A program made the position numbers and the translations under genes. This document shows, piece after piece, positions 1-6,112 of a stretch of DNA of 34,493 nucleotides (its first letter is position 1; every line of letters starts with the position of its first letter). The notes beneath the pieces are model-generated. The model made no database searches, had not been told where the DNA came from, and saw only the letters and a program-made list of their open reading frames with translations. This DNA comes from a virus: the IMG/VR virus record IMGVR_UViG_3300020433_000021, positions 1 to 34,493 of that record; one strand, given 5' to 3'.

Positions 1-77
1 TTTTTTCGTGTGTAAAAATGCCCACACAGGATTTGCAAAGAATACGTAAGTACTATATACTGGAAAAGTGAAAAAAT
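1..77. other. Window edge, no supported gene
   Basis: The first 77 bases precede the first gene I can support. Two plus-strand frames are open from the window edge: one stops at 47-49 and the other at 69-71. Either could be the last codons of an upstream gene, but too few residues are present to recognise one. A 5-bp inverted repeat (8-12 with 23-27) is too weak to call a terminator. No TATAAATA late promoter is visible here. Confidence 0.4.
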
Positions 78-257
78 ATGACCCTTATGAAGAAGTATCA
101 AGATTCAAAAGTATCATTAAATACAGATCCAATTACGAATGAATACAAGATTACAGTACCAGAATGGGTTGTCAATGAATTTGATTGGTACGAAGATACG
201 GAATTAGTTTGGCACGTTGATGATACTGGAATTCACATACAAGAGGTAATTGAATGA
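78..257 (+). CDS. Small conserved phage protein, 59 aa, function unknown
   Basis: This 59-residue acidic protein has a middle reading VPEWVVNEFDWYEDTELVW. As I remember it, a PEW(V/I)VNEF-WYE-TEL core recurs in small proteins of T4-like cyanophages; that is recollection, not a search. The pattern (a proline, a hydrophobic helix, then a strand ending in an ILE-rich tail) loosely resembles an AbrB/SpoVT-type swapped-hairpin DNA-binding fold, which is inference only. A second ATG nine bases downstream (87) would give a 56-residue product. The stop overlaps the next start as ATGA, suggesting translational coupling. Confidence 0.7.
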   Translation: MTLMKKYQDSKVSLNTDPITNEYKITVPEWVVNEFDWYEDTELVWHVDDTGIHIQEVIE

Positions 258-424
258 AAACCTATCACATCTATTTTGATGAGCAATGTTTGTTTAAAAA
301 CTTAAATGAAAATGAGTTTCAAATAATTTGGAGTCGAATATATCACTCTTATTATGGAGAGAGAATTGCATATGAAGTAATTACGGAAGTCCCTACAGAT
401 AAACTCTATGAACATTCTTATTGA
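254..424 (+). CDS. Small hypothetical protein, 56 aa
   Basis: The start codon overlaps the previous stop (ATGA at 254-257), the usual sign of a translationally coupled phage gene. The product is short and rich in Tyr, Glu and Ile (it begins MKTYHIYFDEQCLFKNL), with alternating hydrophobic residues that suggest a small alpha/beta domain. No transmembrane segment, signal peptide or metal motif is visible. I do not recognise the family. It is called a gene because of its tight coupling and position in a collinear gene chain, not because of homology. Confidence 0.6.
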   Translation: MKTYHIYFDEQCLFKNLNENEFQIIWSRIYHSYYGERIAYEVITEVPTDKLYEHSY

Positions 425-471
425 CATTATAGATAGAATGAAGTATGATATGAATGTAATTACAACACATT

Positions 472-1368
472 ATGGCAAAAGGATTTACAGTAAAAGCGAA
501 GTCACCGAAAGTGCCGAAAGCACCAGAATGGGATTATAATTTAGCAAGACAATTAGTACGTGGAAAGACAATCGTATTTTGTTTACCAGGTCGAGGAGTA
601 TCATATACATTTCTCAAATCTTTTGTATCATTAGCATTTGATCTTGTACAGTCAGGAGCAGCAATACAGATTGCACAGGACTATTCATCAATGGTAAACT
701 TTGCAAGATGCAAATGTTTAGGAGCAAATGTACTCCGTGGACCAAAGCAGTTACCTTGGGATGGTAAACTCAATTATGATTATCAACTCTGGATTGACTC
801 AGACATTGTATTCAACACAGAGAAGTTCTATCAGTTAATACTGAATGCAATTCCAGAAGAAGCAGTTACAAAGGAAGAAGTATATGAACCATTAAAGGAT
901 GAGAAGACAGGAGAGGTTGTTAAGAATGAAGATGGAACAGAAGCAACAAAACTTGCAGGTTACAAGTTAATTGTTGACGAAGAAAAGGAAAGAAAGATTG
1001 TTGCTGGATGGTATTGCACCGAAGACGGAAAAACAACGTCAGTCGCTCACTGGTTAGATGAAGATGACTTCAGAGGAAATGGTGGAGTAATGAATCACGA
1101 AACCATTGAAAGTATCAGTAAGAGAAAGAAACCTTTCACTGTAGACTATACAGGTTTCGGTTGGTTACTGATTAAGAAAGGTGTCTTTGAAGATGAAGGA
1201 CTTCCTTATCCTTGGTTTGCTCCAAAGATGCAGATATTTGAATCAGGAGAGGTTCAGGATATGTGCGGTGAGGACGTATCTTTCTGTCTGGATGCAAAGG
1301 AAGCAGGATTTGATATCTGGTGTGATCCAAGAATTCGTGTTGGACATGAGAAGACAAGAATTATATAA
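472..1368 (+). CDS. GT2/GT-A-like glycosyltransferase
   Basis: This 298-residue protein has the layout of a GT-A fold glycosyltransferase. An N-terminal Rossmann-like strand (KTIVFCLPGRGVSY, about 32-45) is followed by a DxD motif in LWIDSDIVF (D109, D111), which in this fold binds the metal and nucleotide sugar. A C-terminal stretch around E267-D268 runs to DPRIRVGH (H292), matching the acidic catalytic region and metal-ligand His of family 2 enzymes. Residues about 135-175 are a charged, low-complexity insertion rich in Lys and Glu. There is no signal peptide or membrane helix, so a cytoplasmic role is likely. Plausible substrates are virion proteins, phage DNA bases or a host glycan; the sequence does not say which. 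The next gene begins inside its 3' end. No strong Shine-Dalgarno site precedes the ATG. Confidence 0.8.
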   Translation: MAKGFTVKAKSPKVPKAPEWDYNLARQLVRGKTIVFCLPGRGVSYTFLKSFVSLAFDLVQSGAAIQIAQDYSSMVNFARCKCLGANVLRGPKQLPWDGKLNYDYQLWIDSDIVFNTEKFYQLILNAIPEEAVTKEEVYEPLKDEKTGEVVKNEDGTEATKLAGYKLIVDEEKERKIVAGWYCTEDGKTTSVAHWLDEDDFRGNGGVMNHETIESISKRKKPFTVDYTGFGWLLIKKGVFEDEGLPYPWFAPKMQIFESGEVQDMCGEDVSFCLDAKEAGFDIWCDPRIRVGHEKTRII

Positions 1369-1555
1369 ATCACAATATCAAGTCAAATACGATATGACAC
1401 GATATAATATACTCAGAAAAGGAAAAGTCGTCTTCTGGAACGTCAGTGAGTCAGAACTCTTTGACAGACTGGAAGACTATGCAGTGGAGCAATATGTGAC
1501 AGGAGAACAGATTGCAAAAGAAATTACTTATGAACCTATCAAGGAGGAAGATTAA
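1346..1555 (+). CDS. Small acidic phage protein, 69 aa
   Basis: The gene overlaps the glycosyltransferase 3' end by 23 bases in another frame. The product starts MRRQELYKSQYQVKYDMTRY, continues with the strand-rich NILRKGKVVFWNVSESE and ends in an acidic helix FDRLEDYAVEQYVTG. I remember short cyanophage proteins with the same GKVVF...(S/T)E-E-FD-(L/M)EDL pattern, of unknown function. The start is not certain: ATG at 1394 would give 53 residues and avoid the overlap. The longer form keeps a beta strand (YQVKYD) that looks like part of the domain, so I prefer 1346. Neither start has a clear Shine-Dalgarno site. Confidence 0.65.
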   Translation: MRRQELYKSQYQVKYDMTRYNILRKGKVVFWNVSESELFDRLEDYAVEQYVTGEQIAKEITYEPIKEED

Positions 1556-1702
1556 ATGGCAAGAAAAACTGGTTTATTAGGAAGCTCTTATAACACAGAG
1601 GCAAAACCTAAAAAAACTCGACAAGGAAGAGGAAAGCATTCTAAATACTCAGCAACCTCTCGTAACTCGGCTCGTAAGAGATACCGAGGACAAGGAAAAT
1701 GA
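1556..1702 (+). CDS. Very basic small phage protein, 48 aa
   Basis: The 48-residue product is strongly basic, with about fifteen Lys and Arg residues. It begins MARKTGLLGSSYNTEAKPKK and ends NSARKRYRGQGK. The start follows the previous stop with no gap. A strong Shine-Dalgarno sequence (AAGGAGGA, 1541-1548) is embedded in the KEED codons of the preceding gene. The composition and lack of a hydrophobic core suggest a disordered nucleic-acid-binding or packaged protein (inference). I recall near-identical basic peptides in T4-like cyanophages, always annotated as hypothetical. Its stop overlaps the next start as ATGA. Confidence 0.75.
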   Translation: MARKTGLLGSSYNTEAKPKKTRQGRGKHSKYSATSRNSARKRYRGQGK

Positions 1703-1842
1703 GACTTCAAAGGATCGATAAAAACGGAAAACGTGGTCAGATACCCGTTGATATGTCAGATGACTTCTACCATAATGGAAATGAATACTGTCGTTTTCTA
1801 ATTACTGATTATCGATCTGATATTCACTTAAGAAAAAAATAA
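1699..1842 (+). CDS. Small hypothetical protein, 47 aa
   Basis: This gene is coupled at both ends: ATGA overlap with the basic protein upstream and TAATG overlap (base 1842) with the next gene. The product begins MRLQRIDKNGKRGQIPVDM and ends in basic HLRKK. The GKRGQIPVDMSDDFY stretch suggests one compact beta-rich unit. I do not recognise a function. The double coupling and the collinear setting are the evidence that it is a real gene. Confidence 0.65.
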   Translation: MRLQRIDKNGKRGQIPVDMSDDFYHNGNEYCRFLITDYRSDIHLRKK

Positions 1843-2282
1843 TGTATTGTCGAATTCGACTGAAGGACACGAACTATCAGGAATACCATAACTATCGGAT
1901 TCTTGATAGTTCTTCTTATAAACACTGTCTTGAGATATATCGTGAATATGTAACCTATAAAGGATTTACTGATGTAGTGCCGATCTTTCTGGAGGAGTTT
2001 GAATTACCTCATACGGATATTATCGGTTACTATGATGGCAATCAACTGGTTGCCTTTACTCTTGCCTATAAGTTTAAGAGTGTGAATAGTGTATGGGCAG
2101 ATCAGTTTGCTTGGAATTATAAGAATAAGAAACTGAGTTTAGGTCATATGGCAAATCAAAGTGAGATTGCAAGGTATAAAAGACTTGGTTATGATTACTA
2201 TTATTTGGGAGAAGCAGCAGATTATAAGAAAAAATTGGACGGATATGAAATTTCTAACTTCTTTGAAACATGTCAAAACTAA
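1842..2282 (+). CDS. GNAT/ATE-like acyltransferase candidate
   Basis: This 146-residue protein has the general form of a small GNAT-fold enzyme: strands at about 57-82 (HTDIIGYYDGNQLVAFTLAYKF), a WADQFAW segment, a conserved-looking SLGHMAN (99-105) and the C-terminal run ARYKRLGYDYYYLGEAADYK (110-129) followed by KLDGYE. The RLGYDYYYLGE...YK...DGYEI pattern resembles the C-terminal half of arginyl- and leucyl-tRNA-protein transferases, which use the GNAT fold to add an amino acid to protein N-termini. That resemblance is by eye and needs profile confirmation. I recall homologues in cyanophages annotated only as hypothetical. The gene overlaps its neighbours at both ends (1 base upstream, 13 downstream), so it is probably co-translated with them. 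Confidence 0.65.
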   Translation: MYCRIRLKDTNYQEYHNYRILDSSSYKHCLEIYREYVTYKGFTDVVPIFLEEFELPHTDIIGYYDGNQLVAFTLAYKFKSVNSVWADQFAWNYKNKKLSLGHMANQSEIARYKRLGYDYYYLGEAADYKKKLDGYEISNFFETCQN

Positions 2283-2926
2283 TTGCAAATTTACCAACTA
2301 AAAAGGTATGGGTAAGAAAAGAATACTTAACTGACTTTCAATCAGGTTATGGTGAGTATGTAGAGGGCATCTGGGTATGTGCCAAGTCAATTCAAGGTCG
2401 TGCATTCTATATTGAGACCTATCTACCCGAATATGGGGCAATGTACGACAAACTCCCGATCTCTGCGTTTCTATCAAGACCAGAGAAACCTGATCCAGAT
2501 ATGGATTTGGTCAATTTACAGTTCTGGAACTGTATGGACTATGATTTTACAGTCATTGTCAAGCAATTTGTCGCACCAATGGAGTGGGAACTGCGTACAA
2601 GACACTTTGGAAATCAAAAAGGACAGTATATTTGTACTTTAGATAACTATCATGGTGATTTTGACCAGATTGATGCTTCAACAAGTGAGTTACCTGATGA
2701 ACATAAGTCATTTAATCTCGTTGAATTACGAAATGGGCAGTTTGCACTCTATCCAAACAACCGTTGTCGCATCTATGACACCTCAATGACACCAGATCCA
2801 GTTAAAACACCTGATTTTAAGGTATCAACACGCATCTTTGAGGTTGAGAATGACGTTAACTGGGGTCGTTTAGGTGATTGTGACGATTATTTCTGGACAA
2901 CACCCGATGAACGACAAGAAAAGTAG
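2270..2926 (+). CDS. Conserved cyanophage protein of unknown function, 218 aa
   Basis: The protein begins MSKLIANLPTKKVWVRKEYL and contains YIETYLPEYGAMYDKLPISA. I remember this N-terminus as typical of a conserved cyanomyovirus protein without assigned function. It is rich in aromatic residues and strands, with a Trp/Tyr/Asp-rich middle (FWNCMDYDF) and an asparagine-rich turn (YPNNRCRIYD). No catalytic motif, signal peptide or membrane helix is visible. It starts 13 bases inside the preceding gene and its own end overlaps the next start. Its consistent place ahead of baseplate genes hints at a virion or assembly role, but that is inference. Confidence 0.75.
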   Translation: MSKLIANLPTKKVWVRKEYLTDFQSGYGEYVEGIWVCAKSIQGRAFYIETYLPEYGAMYDKLPISAFLSRPEKPDPDMDLVNLQFWNCMDYDFTVIVKQFVAPMEWELRTRHFGNQKGQYICTLDNYHGDFDQIDASTSELPDEHKSFNLVELRNGQFALYPNNRCRIYDTSMTPDPVKTPDFKVSTRIFEVENDVNWGRLGDCDDYFWTTPDERQEK

Positions 2927-3383
2927 GTATATTTTACATTGGATCGGTCAATTATCCAAAATTCGACCAGAATTGGGTAATTTTGCAATTTGTCCTTATG
3001 CATCAAAAGCAAATTTTAAGATTATTGAGGAAAAATTGTCTCAAATCGTACCGAATCCTGATTATGATGTTATAATTTACGTTGTTGAAGACAATATGAG
3101 TGCTCAATTCCTCTATGATGCTGTAGATGACTACAATCGGAACTATCCTGACTATAAATTCATCGCAGATCACGGAAAAACGAAGACATACATACAAGGA
3201 ATCCAAACAAGTAATGGATTTTTCAATCTTGTTCTATGTCAACCACGTAAAGAACTGACTGAAGCAAGAAAAAAACTCGCAAAAACCAATTATTACGACT
3301 ATTGGGACGAAAATTACTTAAAAGAGGTCTTAGAAGATGATTACAAAGTCGTTGAAATTCAAATTGAACCAGAATTAGAATGA
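2907..3383 (+). CDS. Conserved phage protein of unknown function, 158 aa
   Basis: I place the start at ATG 2907, giving MNDKKSRYILHWIGQLSKIR. A GTG at 2874 in the same frame would add 11 residues and increase the overlap with the upstream gene from 20 to 53 bases. The product is a probable alpha/beta domain: NFAICPYASKANFKII, then a hydrophobic strand DVIIYVVEDNMSAQFLYDAV. The C-terminus is charged and helical, rich in Lys and Glu, and ends acidic. I recall related proteins in cyanophages next to the preceding 218-residue family; no function is known to me. It overlaps speD by ATGA. Confidence 0.7.
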   Translation: MNDKKSRYILHWIGQLSKIRPELGNFAICPYASKANFKIIEEKLSQIVPNPDYDVIIYVVEDNMSAQFLYDAVDDYNRNYPDYKFIADHGKTKTYIQGIQTSNGFFNLVLCQPRKELTEARKKLAKTNYYDYWDENYLKEVLEDDYKVVEIQIEPELE

Positions 3384-3721
3384 AAAACACTCATATGGGT
3401 AAACATTTACTCGTTCAAGTCTATGATGTACCCTTTAAAAAGTTAAATGACCCTCTTAAAATCGCAAATATGATGGTTGCAGCTGTAAAAAAAGAGAATA
3501 TAAAGTTATTGAATACATTTGTACACCAATTTAAACCCTGTGGGGTGTCTTGTGTTCTTGCTTTAGCGGAAAGTCACGCTTCTTGTCACACTTGGCCTGA
3601 AAAAAACAGTGCAGCAATCGATATTTTTACCTGTGGAGATACAAATCCAAAGAAAGTTGTTCAACATATACTAGACCACTTTGATTCTGATAATATTGTG
3701 ATGGATGAATTAAGTAGATAG
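3380..3721 (+). CDS. speD: S-adenosylmethionine decarboxylase proenzyme (SpeD)
   Basis: SpeD decarboxylates S-adenosylmethionine, making the aminopropyl donor for spermidine and related polyamines. The 113-residue length fits the short class 1B prokaryotic enzymes. The proenzyme signature ALAESHASCHTWPE spans 61-74. Self-cleavage between E64 and S65 would turn S65 into the pyruvoyl cofactor. H70 and C85 (in FTCG) match the processing His68 and catalytic Cys83 of the Thermotoga maritima enzyme, at the same spacing from Ser63. All key residues are present, so the enzyme should be active. Cyanomyoviruses often carry speD as an auxiliary metabolic gene; polyamines could help DNA condensation or host translation during infection. 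The start overlaps the upstream stop (ATGA); ATG 3395 (MGKHLL) is an alternative. A late promoter lies 3 bases after the stop. Confidence 0.95.
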   Translation: MKNTHMGKHLLVQVYDVPFKKLNDPLKIANMMVAAVKKENIKLLNTFVHQFKPCGVSCVLALAESHASCHTWPEKNSAAIDIFTCGDTNPKKVVQHILDHFDSDNIVMDELSR

Positions 3722-3723
3722 GG

Positions 3724-3731
3724 TATAAATA
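3724..3731 (+). promoter_or_regulatory. T4-type late promoter (TATAAATA)
   Basis: An exact TATAAATA octamer, the -10-like element of T4 late promoters read by the gp55/gp33/gp45-type late machinery, lies 19 bases before the gene 25 start in the gap after speD. Transcription would begin roughly 6-7 bases after the box, leaving a very short leader. It would drive genes 25, 6 and the giant gene. Confidence 0.85.
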
Positions 3732-3750
3732 AATCTAAAAGTATCATTTA

Positions 3751-4152
3751 ATGGCGGTTCAACGTAAATCAAGAGGATTTAAGGATATTAGTCTGTCTTT
3801 TTCACCACATCCAGTGACGAAAGATCTTCCTGTCCTTACAAATGAACGTGCAATCTCCAGATCAGTGAGAAATTTAGTCGAAACAATTCCAACTGAACGA
3901 TTTTTTAACCCAGATCTTGGCACAGACATAAGAAATTCTTTATTCGAGAACTTTTCTCGTACAACAGTGACTATTATTGAGGATCAGGTCAAAGAAACAA
4001 TCAGAAACTTTGAACCAAGAATTGATGAGCTTCAAGTTCAGGTCGAAGGTAGACCCGATGATAATGCACTGGACATTATCGTTGCTTTTAGTATTATCGG
4101 ATTGGATATACCTTTTCAGACATTTACATTCATATTAGAACCAACGAGATAA
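3751..4152 (+). CDS. gp25: Baseplate wedge subunit gp25
   Basis: At 133 residues this matches T4 gp25 (132). It carries the gp25/GPW-family pattern: TNERAISRSVRNLVETIPTE near the N-terminus, FFNPDLGTDIRNSLFENF in the middle, then an alpha helix followed by a C-terminal strand region ending FILEPTR. In T4, gp25 joins gp6 and gp53 at the inner baseplate and helps nucleate sheath assembly. It is the first gene after the late promoter, with little visible Shine-Dalgarno sequence. Gene 6 starts one base after its stop, as expected for partners made together. Confidence 0.95.
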   Translation: MAVQRKSRGFKDISLSFSPHPVTKDLPVLTNERAISRSVRNLVETIPTERFFNPDLGTDIRNSLFENFSRTTVTIIEDQVKETIRNFEPRIDELQVQVEGRPDDNALDIIVAFSIIGLDIPFQTFTFILEPTR

Positions 4153-4153
4153 T

Positions 4154-6109
4154 ATGCCTTTTACACAGTTTACTAATTTAGACTTTGATGATATCAAAGT
4201 ACAAATAAAAGATTTTCTTAGATCAAATTCAAATTTTTCAGATTTTGACTTTGAAGGTTCAAACTTCTCTGTCCTGATTGATACACTTGCTTATAACACA
4301 TATATTAATGCATTTAATGCAAATTTAGTTGCAAATGAATCATTTTTAGACTCAGCGATCATTCGAGAGAATGTTGTTTCACTTGCAAGAAATATTGGAT
4401 ATGTACCCCGTTCAAAAACCGCTGCAATAGCAACAATTAGGTTAGATGATATAGATTTAGGAGAAACAAGTGCAAACTCAGTAACAAGTCTTATTTTACG
4501 TTCAGGTTTGATATGTATTGGATCTGCTCAAAATACAACTTTTCGATTTTCTATTCCCGATAACATAACATCAAATCGTATTGTCACCAAAGTGGTGAAC
4601 GGTGTAACTAAATCATTTGCTCAGTTTGATGATATTGTAATATACGAAGGAACTTACTTAACAAGACAGTATGAAGTCGATACATCAACTGATTTAAGGT
4701 ATATTATTGATAGTCCAAACATTGATACATCTACATTAAGAGTTTATGTTGCCAATAATACTGATACCACCATAGGAAGAAAATTTTCACAGGTTGATAA
4801 CATATTAAATCTTAGTAAAACCTCAGAAATATATTTGATACAGGAAGTTCAAGATGAAAAATATGAAATATTGTTTGGAGATGGATTTTTCGGTAAAAAG
4901 TTAGAAAGTAAACAAATTATTACTGCAACTTATATTGTTACAGATGGTGAATCTGGAAACGGTCCATCTGAATTTAGTTTTCAAGGAACATTCAACGATC
5001 AAAACGGAAATACGTTAAGTCCGTCTGATAATGTTACTGTTACTACCATTAGAAATGCTTCTAATGGGTCAGAACAAGAAGATGTATCCTCTATTAAGTA
5101 TTTTGCACCAAGACTTTACTCAGCACAATACAGGGCAGTTACACCAAGGGACTATGAGGCAATAATTGCTACAATTTTTCCACAAACTGAGTCTGTTGCA
5201 GTAATTGGAGGAGAAGAATTAGACCCCCCTCAATTTGGAAAGGTGCAAATTAGCATAAAACCAAAAAATGGTACTTTTGTATCAGATTTTGATAAAGTGC
5301 AAATTAAAAATAAATTGAAAAAATATGCAGTTGCTGGTATAAACTCAGAAATCGTTGACTTGAAGATATTGTTTGTTGAGATTGATAGTAATGTATACTA
5401 CAACCCTGCATCAGTAGCATCAGAGGTAAATTTAAGATCTGATATTATTGGAGCATTAGAATTATATTCAAAAAACGTTGAAATCAATAAATTTGGTGGA
5501 AGATTTAAGTATAGTAAAATAAATCAATTGATTGATCGTGTAGATGATGCAATCACTTCAAATATTACGAAGGTAATTATTAGAAGAGACTTAAAAGCAC
5601 TATTAAATCAATTTGCACAATATGAATTGTGTTTTGGTAATCGTTTTTACATAAATCCTGCAGGTTTTAATATAAAGAGCACTGGATTTACAATTAGTGG
5701 ATCATCGAAAGTTGCTTATCTAACTGATATTCCAAATAAAAACGCAGCAGGTGATTTAGATGGTAGTATGAAGGGAACAATTAGTGTTGTATCGAAAAAT
5801 GATAAAGGTGAACAAGTTGTTCTTGTAAAAGAGGCTGGAGGTGTTGACTATCTCAAAGGAGAAGTAATTTTAAATACGATTAATTTTACATCAACAGTTG
5901 CTGCAAACAATTTAATAGAAATTCAAGCATACCCAGAGTCAAATGATATTATTGGATTAAAAGATTTATTTGTTAGTTTTAACATTGCTAGTAGTAGCAT
6001 AAATATGAAGAAGGACGTTATTGCATCAGGAGAAGATGTTTCTGGAGTTGTATTCACAAGAGATTACTTCACCTCAAGTTACTCAAACGGAGTTTTAGAG
6101 AGGAAATAA
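4154..6109 (+). CDS. gp6: Baseplate wedge subunit gp6
   Basis: This 651-residue protein is close in length to T4 gp6 (660) and directly follows gp25, as in other marine T4-like phages. The N-terminus FTNLDFDDIKVQIKDFLRSN and the downstream SVLIDTLAYNTYINAFNANL...ESFLDSA...RENVVSLARNIGYVPRS pattern are the gp6/J-family hallmark. RAVTPRDYEAIIATIFPQTESVAVIGGEE marks the conserved mid-domain shared with contractile-tail baseplate J proteins. In T4, gp6 dimers form the iris-like inner ring that joins the wedges. An AGAGAGGA Shine-Dalgarno site in its 3' end (6097-6104) serves the next gene, so the three are likely one operon. Confidence 0.95.
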   Translation: MPFTQFTNLDFDDIKVQIKDFLRSNSNFSDFDFEGSNFSVLIDTLAYNTYINAFNANLVANESFLDSAIIRENVVSLARNIGYVPRSKTAAIATIRLDDIDLGETSANSVTSLILRSGLICIGSAQNTTFRFSIPDNITSNRIVTKVVNGVTKSFAQFDDIVIYEGTYLTRQYEVDTSTDLRYIIDSPNIDTSTLRVYVANNTDTTIGRKFSQVDNILNLSKTSEIYLIQEVQDEKYEILFGDGFFGKKLESKQIITATYIVTDGESGNGPSEFSFQGTFNDQNGNTLSPSDNVTVTTIRNASNGSEQEDVSSIKYFAPRLYSAQYRAVTPRDYEAIIATIFPQTESVAVIGGEELDPPQFGKVQISIKPKNGTFVSDFDKVQIKNKLKKYAVAGINSEIVDLKILFVEIDSNVYYNPASVASEVNLRSDIIGALELYSKNVEINKFGGRFKYSKINQLIDRVDDAITSNITKVIIRRDLKALLNQFAQYELCFGNRFYINPAGFNIKSTGFTISGSSKVAYLTDIPNKNAAGDLDGSMKGTISVVSKNDKGEQVVLVKEAGGVDYLKGEVILNTINFTSTVAANNLIEIQAYPESNDIIGLKDLFVSFNIASSSINMKKDVIASGEDVSGVVFTRDYFTSSYSNGVLERK

Positions 6110-6112
6110 TTT

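Noticed and set aside
8-27. Short inverted repeat GTGTG/CACAC as a terminator
   Set aside because: Only 5 bp with a 10-base loop and no following T-run; the T-run precedes it. Not convincing.
2874-2906. GTG start extending the 158-residue protein by 11 residues
   Set aside because: It would increase overlap with the upstream gene to 53 bases without a better Shine-Dalgarno site; ATG 2907 is preferred.
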